64,000 nucleotides of DNA from DATARR01 sp036376245 (GCA_036376245.1 DASVAS010000092.1:1-64000); one strand, 5' to 3'; positions 1 through 7,733 are shown, counted from the stretch's first letter. A program made the numbers and translations. Notes: generated from the sequence alone by a model not told the origin.

Positions 1-265
1 CTGTACGCAGGGGGGTAGACTTCCGTCGGACCATGGGGGCATCTCCTCTCTGTTCTCGACCAACAGGAGGAAAACACGCAACCATGGTCCTTTGCAAGCC
101 CCTCTACCCGTAAAATCGGCCCCTTAAGCGATCACCGATGAGCGTGGCACCTACCTCACGTGGGTTTTCCAGTTCAGGCCGCACCGGGACCACGACTACG
201 TCTTCTTCCTGGATCGGTCGGAACGGATGCATCCGTTCGGGTGGCCGCCCTGCCCGGAATGAACC
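1..265. other. Window edge, no confident gene; possible 5' end of a minus-strand gene
   Basis: No convincing complete gene is visible here. On the minus strand an ATG at 34-32 is preceded at about 8 nt by GAGGAG and would read MVRRKSTPLRT before the window ends, so the first codons of a gene running off the edge are possible but unproven. The plus-strand open frame at 138-365 has no ribosome binding site and a Ser/Thr/Arg composition typical of a chance frame in GC-rich DNA. Confidence 0.2.
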
Positions 266-403
266 CTACCGCCGCCCCGCCGGCACCGCGCCCGGGGCGG
301 CGTGCTCGGTCTTGAAGAAGAGCGACGTGGCCAGGAGGCCGAGCGGGAAGACGATCAGCATCTGATGAATGGGGTGTCCGAACAGCCGTGCCTTGGCTTT
401 CAT
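266..403 (-). pseudogene. DUF2231 membrane protein, 3'-truncated remnant (45 aa)
   Basis: The reading frame starts at an ATG with a strong GGAGG four bases upstream and runs 45 codons to a TAG. Residues 9-31 (GHPIHQMLIVFPLGLLATS) match the first helix of DUF2231 membrane proteins, whose members are usually 140-180 aa with four helices. After residue 33 the similarity stops and the tail AAPGAVPAGRR looks like random GC-rich sequence, so the gene appears to have lost its 3' part. It lies downstream of, and in the same direction as, another small membrane protein. It could still be translated as a one-helix peptide. Confidence 0.45.
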
Positions 404-447
404 AGACCCTCCTTTCCCGGCATGGAAAGGTGCAACGGCCGTGCCGC

Positions 448-885
448 CTAGGTCTGTTCCTGCGAGGTCTCGACCTCTTCCAACTCGATTTCCTTCTTCT
501 TCGCGTCCAGCTTCTCGGACTTCACTTCCTGGCGCAGCCGGCCGAAGGAGCTGAGATAGACGTTGGCCACGGCGACCACGGCGAAGAAGGAGATCAGGTA
601 CCCCCGCCAGTCGTCGAGGAGCAGGCGGTAGCGGGTGACGATCAGGAAGAAGATCGTGACCCAGTGGCTGAAGCAGTACTCGCAGGTGAAGAGATAGAAG
701 AACTTGCGGGTGAACAGAGCACGGGCGTTCCTGGAGCGCTCGGCGCAGTACTCCCTGGGCTCCCGGAAGATCTCCTCATGGGTGACCGTCCAGGCCACGC
801 AGGCGATGGGGATGGCGAGGACGAAGAGCCAGACGAGCTGGAGCATCCATTGGGAGCTGTCCGGCGGATTCATGCCCGAGGGCAT
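448..885 (-). CDS. Small membrane protein, unknown function
   Basis: The protein is about 145 aa. A hydrophobic segment follows the start (WMLQLVWLFVLAIPIACVAW), a second lies around CEYCFSHWVTIFFLIV and a third around YLISFFAVVAVANVYL. The C-terminus is charged and coiled-coil-like (EVKSEKLDAKKKEIELEEVE). The CEYCFSHW motif beside a membrane segment could bind metal or heme, but this is not established. I chose the ATG at 885 (alternative 873). The frame is open to 999, but that would overlap the DUF3368 gene, which ends at 905. It is probably cotranscribed with the toxin-antitoxin pair. I do not recognise a named family. Confidence 0.6.
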   Translation of the reverse strand: MPSGMNPPDSSQWMLQLVWLFVLAIPIACVAWTVTHEEIFREPREYCAERSRNARALFTRKFFYLFTCEYCFSHWVTIFFLIVTRYRLLLDDWRGYLISFFAVVAVANVYLSSFGRLRQEVKSEKLDAKKKEIELEEVETSQEQT

Positions 886-904
886 AGTGCAAGAAAGGGG
901 CCGT

Positions 905-1396
905 TCAGATTTCCTCACCCGCGCGACGAAGAGTTTGGCGGACGAGATCCTCAGACAAAAACAACCCTGCTTCCTGTAATCGGATAAGAGGATCTGCAAC
1001 CGAGCCTACGAGACCTGCTTCTTTGGCCGAGAGCAGGACGCCAAGAGTCCCGGTCAGGGGAATATCCATCCGCTCCGCAAAACGCCGGGCCTTCTTTTCA
1101 TCGATGATGACGAGCCGAGCATCCCTCTCCTCTGCCAATGCGAGGACAGCAGCCTCGCCGGGGTCCAGCCCCACATAAGCCACGGCTCTGCGCGGGCTGG
1201 AGAGCTGGACGGTCTTCACCCATGGGGCGTTTTGGAGAGCTTGCCGGCGAGTGGACTCGTCGGTTGCCAGGAATTCGTCCTCGACATCCTGAGGAATGAG
1301 TACTTCCTGGTAGAGGTCTCGAAGGAGATCGAGCCGACCGATCGCCTGTAGAGCGACCAGTGGAGTGTTATTGAGGACGACGGGCCCGTCGAGCAT
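905..1396 (-). CDS. DUF3368 PIN-domain toxin of a type II toxin-antitoxin pair
   Basis: A 163-aa PIN-fold protein. The N-terminal strand LNNTPLVALQAIGRLDLL and the C-terminal signature GEAAVLALA...VIIDEKKARRFAERM...TGTLGVLLSAKEAGLV are diagnostic of DUF3368, whose members act as VapC-like ribonucleases. The acidic cluster includes E in the GEAA motif and DE in VIIDEKKAR. The first acidic position is Asn, as is common in this subfamily. The ATG at 1396 was preferred over 1435 because family members begin about five residues before the NxSPL-type motif. It overlaps the upstream antitoxin gene by 29 bp, which implies translational coupling. Confidence 0.85.
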   Translation of the reverse strand: MLDGPVVLNNTPLVALQAIGRLDLLRDLYQEVLIPQDVEDEFLATDESTRRQALQNAPWVKTVQLSSPRRAVAYVGLDPGEAAVLALAEERDARLVIIDEKKARRFAERMDIPLTGTLGVLLSAKEAGLVGSVADPLIRLQEAGLFLSEDLVRQTLRRAGEEI

Positions 1397-1637
1397 TCTC
1401 CAGATCCCGCTCAAGCTCTTCGGGCTCTTCCCCAAAGGGCGACAGGCCGTGTTGACCCAGCAAGAAGAAGAAGGTCACGCGGGGGACCCCCGCCAGCTTG
1501 GCCGCCATACCAGTGCTCAGCTTTCCAGTCTCGTAGAGCTTTAGAGCGAGAAGGAGGCGGGCTTCGGCCTCGAACTCCCCGGGTTCCTTTTGAAGGGCCC
1601 ACAAAACTTCAGACGGATAGGGTATCTGGTTATTCAT
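1368..1637 (-). CDS. UPF0175 family antitoxin
   Basis: An 89-aa protein matching UPF0175, the usual partner of DUF3368 toxins. The core LLALKLYETGKLSTGMAAKLAGVPRVTF corresponds to the family pattern for a winged/HTH-like DNA-binding antitoxin, followed by an acidic C-terminal segment (GEEPEELERDL) expected to contact the toxin. The ATG at 1637 gives the standard family length; the open frame continues upstream to 2030 but that extension is low-complexity Ser/Arg. The start lies 20 bp from a perfect 12-bp palindrome that is a candidate autoregulatory site. Confidence 0.8.
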   Translation of the reverse strand: MNNQIPYPSEVLWALQKEPGEFEAEARLLLALKLYETGKLSTGMAAKLAGVPRVTFFFLLGQHGLSPFGEEPEELERDLENARRARRPQ

Positions 1638-1657
1638 GGCATAGACAAGTGCAATTA

Positions 1658-1669
1658 CAAGTGCACTTG
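1658..1669. promoter_or_regulatory. Perfect 12-bp palindrome upstream of the antitoxin
   Basis: CAAGTGCACTTG is a perfect dyad 20 bp upstream of the UPF0175 start. A related half (CAAGTGCAATTA) sits directly adjacent at 1646-1657, and another dyad (ACCAGT-N8-ACTGGT) lies at 1673-1692. Antitoxins of this kind usually repress their own operon, so this is a plausible operator. It lies between the divergent antitoxin and the small acidic protein gene. Confidence 0.4.
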
Positions 1670-1752
1670 AAAACCAGTTTAGCATCACTGGTCGACTAGC
1701 TTGTCTAACCCCGGCCCGATCCTTGCTCATCCAGGGAGGCGAGGAGGAATTT

Positions 1753-1962
1753 ATGCCCTGGGACCCCCTGGACCCCCGCCGTGACCGCGACCCCCGTGAG
1801 CCGGACGACTCTCCAAAGCGCGACGAGCCCTGGAACGATCCGGACGACTCCCCGCTGGAGCAGCCCCCCGAGGACGATCCCGAGGAGATGCCGGAGGACG
1901 AGCCGCCGCGCCGCGATCCCGACACCCAGGAGCCGCCGATGCAGGTTCTGGGAATGAGGTAG
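1753..1962 (+). CDS. Small Asp/Pro-rich acidic protein
   Basis: A 69-aa frame begins at an ATG preceded by a near-perfect GAGGAGG at 1741-1747. The product is dominated by Asp, Glu, Pro and Arg (for example MPWDPLDPRRDRDPREPDDS), has no Cys and no membrane segment, and should be intrinsically disordered. It is divergent from the toxin-antitoxin pair and ends 50 bp before the promoter of the next unit. I do not recognise a family. The strong ribosome binding site is the main reason to call it a gene; the composition alone could be a shadow of GC-rich repeats. Confidence 0.45.
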   Translation: MPWDPLDPRRDRDPREPDDSPKRDEPWNDPDDSPLEQPPEDDPEEMPEDEPPRRDPDTQEPPMQVLGMR

Positions 1963-2011
1963 CTGATTTCCGGTGGTCGCTTCTGAAAGCGAGATCCGCC
2001 TCCACGGTGTC

Positions 2012-2040
2012 TTGACAGGCGCGATTTCATCCTTTATCCT
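2012..2040 (+). promoter_or_regulatory. Sigma-70-type promoter (TTGACA, 17-nt spacer, TATCCT)
   Basis: A consensus -35 TTGACA at 2012-2017 and a -10 TATCCT at 2035-2040 are separated by exactly 17 bp. The predicted start of transcription is near 2047, about 89 nt before the NYN gene start, leaving a structured leader. Confidence 0.65.
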
Positions 2041-2046
2041 AGCCAT

Positions 2047-2120
2047 CAATTAACGCCCTGCCTTTGCACAGCAACGGCAGGCTGATTACTTCGAAGGGGT
2101 TGGTCTTCCAACCCCTTTTT
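2047..2120 (+). ncRNA. Candidate small RNA or attenuator leader with two hairpins
   Basis: The predicted transcript from the 2012-2040 promoter contains a first hairpin (CCTGCC at 2057-2062 pairing with GGCAGG at 2076-2081). A second, perfect 10-bp hairpin follows (2094-2103 with 2108-2117, loop TCTT), directly followed by a run of Ts. Hairpin two is a textbook intrinsic terminator placed just before the ribosome binding site of the NYN gene. Either a ~75-nt free RNA is made, or the leader attenuates the downstream gene. Confidence 0.5.
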
Positions 2121-2135
2121 CCATTCAGGAGGGTT

Positions 2136-2669
2136 ATGCCGGACGAGAGGGTGGTCATCTTCGTCGATGGAAGTAACTTCTACCATTGCCTGAAGTCGGA
2201 GTTTGGTAGAGCGGACGTGGATTTTTCGCGCCTTGGAGAGCGACTCTGCGCTGGACGGCGACTAATCCGGACGTACTACTACAACGCCATGGTCAGGAGA
2301 GAGGACAGCGAGGAGCGGTACAAGGCCCAACAGCGGTTCCTGGACCATCTGAGGCAGGTTGCCTATCTTGATGTCCGGCTTGGGCGCCTGGAGCGGCGCG
2401 GCAACACTGTCGTAGAGAAGGGGATCGACGTGCGGGTCGCCACCGACATGCTCTGGCAGGCCCATAACAATGTCTACGACACGGCGATTCTGGTCAGCGG
2501 GGACGCGGATTACGTACCTGCCGTTGAGGCCGTCAAAGCCATCGGAAAGCATGTCGAGGTGGCATTCGTCAATCAAGGACGATCCATGGCCCTCCAGCAG
2601 GCTGCAGACCGCTTCGTTCCGCTCGATGAAACTGCGTTGAGGGACTGCTGGGTCGTCCGGGAAGCGTGA
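2136..2669 (+). CDS. NYN domain (PIN-like) putative ribonuclease
   Basis: A 177-aa protein of the NYN/DUF88 (LabA-like) class. The first acidic motif is VVIFVDGSNFYH near residues 6-16, followed by the central KGIDVRVATDM motif and ILVSGDADYVPAVEAV near residue 120. Together these supply the conserved Asp cluster that binds metal in PIN-fold nucleases. The ATG at 2136 was chosen because AGGAGGG lies 2-8 nt upstream; the longer frame from 2064 would run through the terminator hairpin. Such proteins are predicted to process or degrade RNA; the substrate is unknown. The structured leader upstream suggests possible autoregulation. Confidence 0.85.
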   Translation: MPDERVVIFVDGSNFYHCLKSEFGRADVDFSRLGERLCAGRRLIRTYYYNAMVRREDSEERYKAQQRFLDHLRQVAYLDVRLGRLERRGNTVVEKGIDVRVATDMLWQAHNNVYDTAILVSGDADYVPAVEAVKAIGKHVEVAFVNQGRSMALQQAADRFVPLDETALRDCWVVREA

Positions 2670-2691
2670 CCCCTCTGATAAAGTCCCCCCG

Positions 2692-3543
2692 ATGCTCGGA
2701 CGACAGCGTACCGGCTCGGTGATCTGCCCCTCCTGCGGCAAGCTGGTCAGCGCCTCCGCGGAGGAGTGCCCCTATTGCGGACGCAAGTACCCGGGGATGT
2801 TCGGGTTCACGTCCGTCCTCCGCAACCTGGGGAAGGACATGGGGTTCGTCCAGGCGGTCATCATCGGGACGGCCTTCCTCTATGTGGCCACGCTCGTCGT
2901 CGATCCCGAGGGCATTCGCATGGGCGGATTCCTGTCCATTGGAGCGCCCAGCACCGAGGCCCTGCTGCGGTTTGGCGCCGCCGGGGCCTACCCGGTGTTC
3001 GGGCTGGACCGCTGGTGGACCCTCCTCTCCGCCGGCTGGCTCCATGGCGGGCTCCTCCACATCGGCTTCAACCTCTACTGGGTCCGCTCCCTCGCCCCCG
3101 AGACCGCCGAGCTCTACGGTCCCGGCAGGATGGTGATCCTCTATACGTTCTCCTCCGCCGTGGGATTCCTGACCAGCAGCTTCTTTCAGTACTACCTGCC
3201 AGGCCTCTCGGGAGGACTCCTCACGGTGGGGGCGTCGGCGCCGATCCTGGGACTCCTGGGCGCCATGGTGGCCTATGGGCGGCGGACCGGCAGCTCCATC
3301 GTGGGACGCCAGGCGTGGAGCTACGCCATCTTCATGATCGCCTTCGGCTTCCTTATGCGCGGCGTGGACAACTGGGCCCACATCGGCGGCTTCATCGGCG
3401 GCTTCCTGGCCGGCATGGTCCTCGATCCCCGACGCCCTGAGCGGGGGAACGACCTGGCCCTGGCGGTCGTCTGCCTGGTCCTGACCGTGGCGTCGATCGT
3501 AGCGTCGTTGGTCGTGCCCGTCCCACCCCTCCCCGGACGCTGA
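2692..3543 (+). CDS. Rhomboid family intramembrane serine protease with N-terminal zinc ribbon
   Basis: 283 aa. Residues 12-30 form a CPSC...CPYC zinc ribbon. The rest is a multi-helix rhomboid core. HGGLLHIGFNLYWV supplies the His and Asn of the oxyanion region, TVGASAPILGLLG holds the GxSx nucleophile Ser in the helix 4 position, and NWAHIGGFIGG holds the catalytic His. The complete dyad indicates an active protease that would cleave transmembrane substrates. It starts 22 bp after the NYN gene on the same strand, so the two may be cotranscribed. The zinc ribbon fusion is frequent in acidobacterial and actinobacterial rhomboids. Confidence 0.9.
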   Translation: MLGRQRTGSVICPSCGKLVSASAEECPYCGRKYPGMFGFTSVLRNLGKDMGFVQAVIIGTAFLYVATLVVDPEGIRMGGFLSIGAPSTEALLRFGAAGAYPVFGLDRWWTLLSAGWLHGGLLHIGFNLYWVRSLAPETAELYGPGRMVILYTFSSAVGFLTSSFFQYYLPGLSGGLLTVGASAPILGLLGAMVAYGRRTGSSIVGRQAWSYAIFMIAFGFLMRGVDNWAHIGGFIGGFLAGMVLDPRRPERGNDLALAVVCLVLTVASIVASLVVPVPPLPGR

Positions 3544-3547
3544 GACC

Positions 3548-4195
3548 CTACTTCCCGGGCACCAGCCCCAGTTCCTTGGCCCGCCGGCGCACCTGGTAGG
3601 CCTCCCGGGTTTCCTGGTGGCTGAAGCGCTGCTCCGTCCAGGGGTCGCCGTAGGTATGGTAGCCGTTCTCCTCCCAGAACCCCCGCCGGTCCTCGGGCAG
3701 CAGCTCGACGCCGCTCACCCATTTGGCGCTTTTCCAGGCGTAGAGGTGGGGCACCACCAGCCGCACCGGTCCGCCATGGTCCACCGGCAGCGGCCGGCCG
3801 TTGTGCCGGTCGGCCAGCAGCGACCGCTCCGAGAGGAAGTCCTCCAGGGGCAGGTTGGTGGTGTAGCCGCCGAAGCAGTGGACCAGCACGTGCGAGGCCT
3901 CGGGGTCCACCTCGACGTGCCGCAGGAGCTCCCGGGTGGCGACTCCTTCCCAGCCGTTGTCCAGGGTGGAGAAGCGGGTCACGCAATGGAAGTCGGCGGT
4001 GACCTTCACGCGGGGGAGGGCCTGGAAGTCCCGCCAGGAGAAGATCCGCTTCTCTTTCACCAGGCCGGTGATCTCGAAGGTCCATTCCTCCAGCTCGATC
4101 TCCGGCGTGTCCCCGTAGGTGAGGACCGGCCACTTGTCGGTGGCATACTGACCCGGGGGGACCCGGTCCTTCCCGGTGCGGATGCTGTCGTCCAT
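3548..4195 (-). CDS. Sulfite-oxidase-like molybdopterin-dependent oxidoreductase (cytoplasmic)
   Basis: 215 aa with the SUOX/MsrP molybdopterin fold. The segment ADFHCVTRFSTLDNGWEGV near residues 80-98 contains the Cys that ligates Mo. HCFGGYTTNLPLEDFL and PVDHGGPVRLVVPHLYAWKSAKWV are the usual cofactor-binding blocks. There is no Tat or Sec signal, unlike MsrP (YedY), so a cytoplasmic enzyme with unknown substrate is likely. The start at 4195 has GGAGGGCAGG upstream. The gene is convergent with the rhomboid gene and divergent from a JAMM peptidase and MoeZ-like gene linked to Moco sulfur chemistry. Confidence 0.85.
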   Translation of the reverse strand: MDDSIRTGKDRVPPGQYATDKWPVLTYGDTPEIELEEWTFEITGLVKEKRIFSWRDFQALPRVKVTADFHCVTRFSTLDNGWEGVATRELLRHVEVDPEASHVLVHCFGGYTTNLPLEDFLSERSLLADRHNGRPLPVDHGGPVRLVVPHLYAWKSAKWVSGVELLPEDRRGFWEENGYHTYGDPWTEQRFSHQETREAYQVRRRAKELGLVPGK

Positions 4196-4293
4196 GGCTT
4201 CCTGCCCTCCCTCGAAGCGTCCTGATCTTCCGATTCCGCCGCACCTGGAAGGATACAGAAGGATGGCCTTCGGATTGCAGGGGAGCACCGCCT

Positions 4294-4770
4294 GTGAACA
4301 CAGCCATGAACCGTCTTCTCATCACGCCCCGTCATCTCCAGACGATCAGCCGGCATGCCGCAATGACCTACCCGAAGGAATGCTGTGGCGTCCTGATCGG
4401 CCATTCCGGCGCGGGAACGACCATCGTGGAGCGGGTCCTTTCGGTCGGTAACGAGCGCGGAGACAGCCGCGACCGCTATCTGATCCACCCCGAGACGGTG
4501 CTCGCGGCCCACAAGGAGGCCCGCGCGCTCGGCTTCCAGGTCGTGGGCTACTATCATTCGCATCCGGACCATCCGGCGGTGCCCAGCGGGCTGGACCGCG
4601 AGAACGCCTGGCCGGACGTCTCCTACCTCATCGTCGCCATCCAGGGCGGCAGGGTGACCGAGGCGCGGAGCTGGCGCCTCTCCGCCGACCGCGAGCAGTT
4701 CGAGGAGGAGGCGATCGAGCAGACGGCCGGTCGTTCCGGGCCGTTCGGGGTCCACAAGGAGGCGTCCTGA
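4294..4770 (+). CDS. M67 family JAMM/MPN+ metallopeptidase (Mec-like)
   Basis: 158 aa. The JAMM zinc motif is complete: the upstream Glu in YPKECCGVLIG, then YYHSHPDHPAVPSGLDRENA (H-x-H-x7-S-x2-D). Bacterial members such as Mec cleave peptides from the C-terminal Gly-Gly of ubiquitin-like sulfur carriers (CysO) or act on MoaD/ThiS-type proteins. It is coupled to the following E1-like gene, whose start overlaps the TGA of this one. The GTG at 4294 has GGGAG upstream; an ATG at 4306 is the alternative. A MoaD-MoaE fusion 5 kb away is a candidate substrate. Confidence 0.85.
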   Translation: MNTAMNRLLITPRHLQTISRHAAMTYPKECCGVLIGHSGAGTTIVERVLSVGNERGDSRDRYLIHPETVLAAHKEARALGFQVVGYYHSHPDHPAVPSGLDRENAWPDVSYLIVAIQGGRVTEARSWRLSADREQFEEEAIEQTAGRSGPFGVHKEAS

Positions 4771-5924
4771 ATCCTACCGATCCGCCGGAGCTTTCGCCGG
4801 GCGAGATCCGCCACTACAGCCGCCACCTGATCCTTCCCGAGGTCGGTACCGGCGGACAGAAGAAGCTCAAGGCCGCCCGGGTGCTGATCGTCGGCGCCGG
4901 CGGTCTGGGCTCCCCGCTGGGGCTCTATCTCGCGGCGGCGGGCGTCGGCACCCTCGGCCTGGTGGACTTCGACGTCGTCGACGAGAGCAACCTCCACCGC
5001 CAGGTCCTCTACGGCCGCTCGGCCGTGGGGCGGCCCAAGATCCAGGCCGCCGTGGAGCGCCTGCGGGACGTCAACCCCCACATCGCGGTCGTGCCGCACG
5101 AGACGCGGCTGGACTCCGGCAACGCTTTCGAGCTGATGGAAGGCTACGACCTCGTCGTGGACGGGACGGACAACTTCCCGACCCGCTACCTGGTCAACGA
5201 CGCCTGCGTGCTCCTGGGCAAGCCCAACGTCTACGGCTCCATCTTCCGCTTCGAGGGGCAGGTCTCGGTCTTCTGGGGTGCCCGCGGGCCCTGCTACCGG
5301 TGCCTGTTCCCGGAGCCGCCGCCGCCGGGGCTCGTCCCCTCCTGCGCCGAAGGTGGCGTGCTGGGCGTGCTGCCCGGTATCATCGGCTCGCTTCAGGCCA
5401 ACGAGGTGATCAAGCTGATCGTCGGCGCGGGCGACCCGCTGATCGGCCGGCTGGTCCTCTTCGACGCCTTGAAGCTGAAGTTCCGGGAGCTGAAGCTCCG
5501 GAAGAGCCAGGAGTGCCCGATCTGCTCGGAGAACCCGACGCAGCGGGAGCTGATCGACTACCAGGAGCTCTGCGGCATCGCGCCCAGGGAGGAGAGCGTG
5601 GAAGAGGATTTCGAGATTTCCGTCCAGGAGCTGAAGCGCTGGCTCGACGAAGGCCGGCAGGTGACCATTCTGGACGTGCGCAATCCCCCGGAGTACGAGG
5701 TCTGCCGCCTCGAGGGCGCGAAGCTCATCCCCCTGCCCGAGCTGCCGAACCGTCTGAACGAGCTCGATCCGTCCGAGGTCATCGTGGCCCACTGCCACCA
5801 CGGCGCGCGCTCCGCCCGGGCCGTGGAGCTCATGCGCCAGAGAGGCTTCTCGCGGGCGATCAACCTCGCCGGCGGCATCGACGAGTGGAGCCTCCAGGTG
5901 GATCTGTCGGTGCCGCGGTATTAA
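4767..5924 (+). CDS. moeZ: E1-like adenylyltransferase/sulfurtransferase, ThiF-rhodanese fusion (MoeZ/MoeB type)
   Basis: 385 aa if it starts at CTG 4767, which overlaps the preceding stop as CTGA and has AAGGAGG at 4756-4762. The next usable start, GTG 4881, would cut off the conserved LSPGEIRHYSRHLILPEVG segment, so it is too late. The ThiF domain has the nucleotide loop VLIVGAGGLGSP and zinc Cys pairs (CYRC and CPIC). The C-terminal rhodanese domain carries the active loop CHHGARSA. This architecture activates the C-terminal Gly-Gly of MoaD- or CysO-type carriers as thiocarboxylates for molybdopterin or cysteine synthesis. Confidence 0.9.
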   Translation: MNPTDPPELSPGEIRHYSRHLILPEVGTGGQKKLKAARVLIVGAGGLGSPLGLYLAAAGVGTLGLVDFDVVDESNLHRQVLYGRSAVGRPKIQAAVERLRDVNPHIAVVPHETRLDSGNAFELMEGYDLVVDGTDNFPTRYLVNDACVLLGKPNVYGSIFRFEGQVSVFWGARGPCYRCLFPEPPPPGLVPSCAEGGVLGVLPGIIGSLQANEVIKLIVGAGDPLIGRLVLFDALKLKFRELKLRKSQECPICSENPTQRELIDYQELCGIAPREESVEEDFEISVQELKRWLDEGRQVTILDVRNPPEYEVCRLEGAKLIPLPELPNRLNELDPSEVIVAHCHHGARSARAVELMRQRGFSRAINLAGGIDEWSLQVDLSVPRY

Positions 5925-5932
5925 AAAGACCT

Positions 5933-6012
5933 AAAGGACACCAGGGACACCAAGGACCTCAAGGACGACAACGACAACGTCCTTGGTGTCCTTGAGGTCC
6001 CTGGTGTCCTTT
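5933..6012. repeat. Long hairpin of 9-nt GGAC units (copy A)
   Basis: Left arm 5933-5966 and right arm 5979-6012 are near-perfect inverted repeats around a 12-nt loop. Each arm is itself a tandem of 9-mers of the type AAGGACACC / AGGGACACC / AAGGACCTC. The order of two units is swapped between arms, so the middle pairs imperfectly. It begins 8 bp after the moeZ stop and probably serves as a transcription terminator. Confidence 0.75.
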
Positions 6013-6105
6013 CTCTCCTCCCCCTCCGCTAGAATCGCTGCCAGCAGCTCCCAACTCTACGCGAACGCCGTTGGCCGATCGGCCACGGTCATGGAGGGAA
6101 TCCAG

Positions 6106-7707
6106 ATGTTTCGCAAGCTGATAGGTATCACACTCTGCGTCGCCGCCCTGCTGGGCCTGGCCGGCCCGGCGCGCGCCGACGTGATCACGGACTGGAACGA
6201 GATCCTGCTTCAGGCCATTCGGACGGACAAGACGGCGCCACCCAAGGCGAGCCGCGCCATGGCCATCATGAATGTGGCCATCTACGACGCCGTCAACGGT
6301 CTGGTCGGGGGCTACACGCCCATGTTGTACGCGGCGGAGGCCCCGGCCGGGGCGCTCCCCGACGTCGCGGCCGCGGCGGCGGCCCGCAAGGTGCTGGTCA
6401 CGCTGTTCCCGGCGCAGACGCCGACCTTCGACGCGGCTTTCGACGCCTTCTACAACGCCATCCCCAACAGCCAGGCCAAGTCCGACGGCGCCACCTGGGG
6501 CCTGGTCGTGGGGGACCGCATCCTGACCCGGCGGGCCGACGACCACTCCGGGGATGCGGTGGACTACTTCGTCCCCACCGGCGGCTCCTGGTGGGCGCCG
6601 ACGCCTCCGGCCTTCGCGGCGGCCCTGCTGCCCAACTGGCCGACGGTGACGCCGTGGACCATGACCTCCGGATCGCAGTTCCGCTCCGGACCGCCGCCGG
6701 CCCCGGGCAGCGCCGAATACACCAGGGCCTTCATCGAGGTCCGGCGCCTCGGCCGCGCCAACAGTCCCTCCCGCACCGCCGAGCAGTCGCAGATCGCCCT
6801 CTTCTGGGCGGACGGCGGCGGCACCGTGACGCCCCCCGGCCACTGGATCCAGATCGCTATCGGCCTCTCCAAGGAGAAGCACCTGTCGCTGAGCGAGAAC
6901 GCCCGCCTCTTCGCCCTCCTGGGCATCACGGTGGCGGACGCGGCCATCGTCGCCTGGGATCACAAATACCAGTACAACCACTGGCGGCCCTATACCGCCA
7001 TCCAGAACGCCGAGATCGACGGCAATCCCGACACGGTCGCCGACAAGACCTGGACGCCGTTCATCGCCACGCCGCCCTTCCCGGCCTACACGTCGGGGCA
7101 CAGCACCTTCAGCGCCTCGGCCGCCAAGATCCTGGAGCTCTTCTTCGGCACCGACGCCATCGCCTTCTCGACCACCTCGGACGGCCTGCCCGGCGTGACG
7201 CGTTCCTTCACCAGCCTCTCCAAGGCGGCGGAGGAAGCGGGCCAGAGCCGGATCTACGGCGGCATCCACTGGCAGTACGACAACCAGATCGGCCTTGCCA
7301 GCGGCCGGGCCCTGGCCCAGCACGTCTTCTACAACTTCCTGACCCCGGTGGTGGCGCCCTCGACGTGCGTCGCCAACGCCACGACCCTCTGCCTGAACGG
7401 CGGCCGCTTCCAGGTACGGGCGGCCTGGCGCTCCAGGACCGACCACGGCCCCGCCCAGGCGCTCTCGCAGGCCGGCGACTCCGGCCAGTTCTTCTTCTTC
7501 AACGACGACAACATCGAGCTGGTCGTGAAGGTGCTGGACGGCTGCGGCACCAACCAGAGGTACTGGGTCTTCGCCAGCGGCCTGACCGACGTCGAGGTCC
7601 TGCTGACGGTGACCGACACCGAGACCGGCCGCAGCCGGCAGTACTTCAACCCCCTGGGCAAGACGTTCGCCCCGGTGACGGACACCGAAGCGTTCGCCTG
7701 CCAGTAG
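6106..7707 (+). CDS. Secreted vanadium-dependent haloperoxidase / PAP2-like phosphatase
   Basis: 533 aa with a signal peptide (MFRKLIGITLCVAALLGL...ARA). The vanadate/phosphate site is complete: K and RP in KYQYNHWRPY, the central SGH in AYTSGHSTFSASA, and SRIYGGIHWQYD with the second His. The C-terminal ~110 residues (LCLNGGRFQVRAAWR...NIELVVKVLDGCG...VLLTVTDTETG) are a beta-rich domain seen on many secreted acidobacterial proteins. GGAGGG lies 7 nt before the ATG at 6106, so the longer frame from 5983 is rejected. It could be a haloperoxidase or an acid phosphatase; these share the site. It is followed by a clear terminator. Confidence 0.85.
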   Translation: MFRKLIGITLCVAALLGLAGPARADVITDWNEILLQAIRTDKTAPPKASRAMAIMNVAIYDAVNGLVGGYTPMLYAAEAPAGALPDVAAAAAARKVLVTLFPAQTPTFDAAFDAFYNAIPNSQAKSDGATWGLVVGDRILTRRADDHSGDAVDYFVPTGGSWWAPTPPAFAAALLPNWPTVTPWTMTSGSQFRSGPPPAPGSAEYTRAFIEVRRLGRANSPSRTAEQSQIALFWADGGGTVTPPGHWIQIAIGLSKEKHLSLSENARLFALLGITVADAAIVAWDHKYQYNHWRPYTAIQNAEIDGNPDTVADKTWTPFIATPPFPAYTSGHSTFSASAAKILELFFGTDAIAFSTTSDGLPGVTRSFTSLSKAAEEAGQSRIYGGIHWQYDNQIGLASGRALAQHVFYNFLTPVVAPSTCVANATTLCLNGGRFQVRAAWRSRTDHGPAQALSQAGDSGQFFFFNDDNIELVVKVLDGCGTNQRYWVFASGLTDVEVLLTVTDTETGRSRQYFNPLGKTFAPVTDTEAFACQ

Positions 7708-7733
7708 GGGGCATCCTCTCGACGATCCCGTCC

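Noticed and set aside
138..365. 75-codon plus-strand frame near the window start
   Set aside because: No ribosome binding site, low-complexity Ser/Thr/Arg, and antisense to the DUF2231 remnant.
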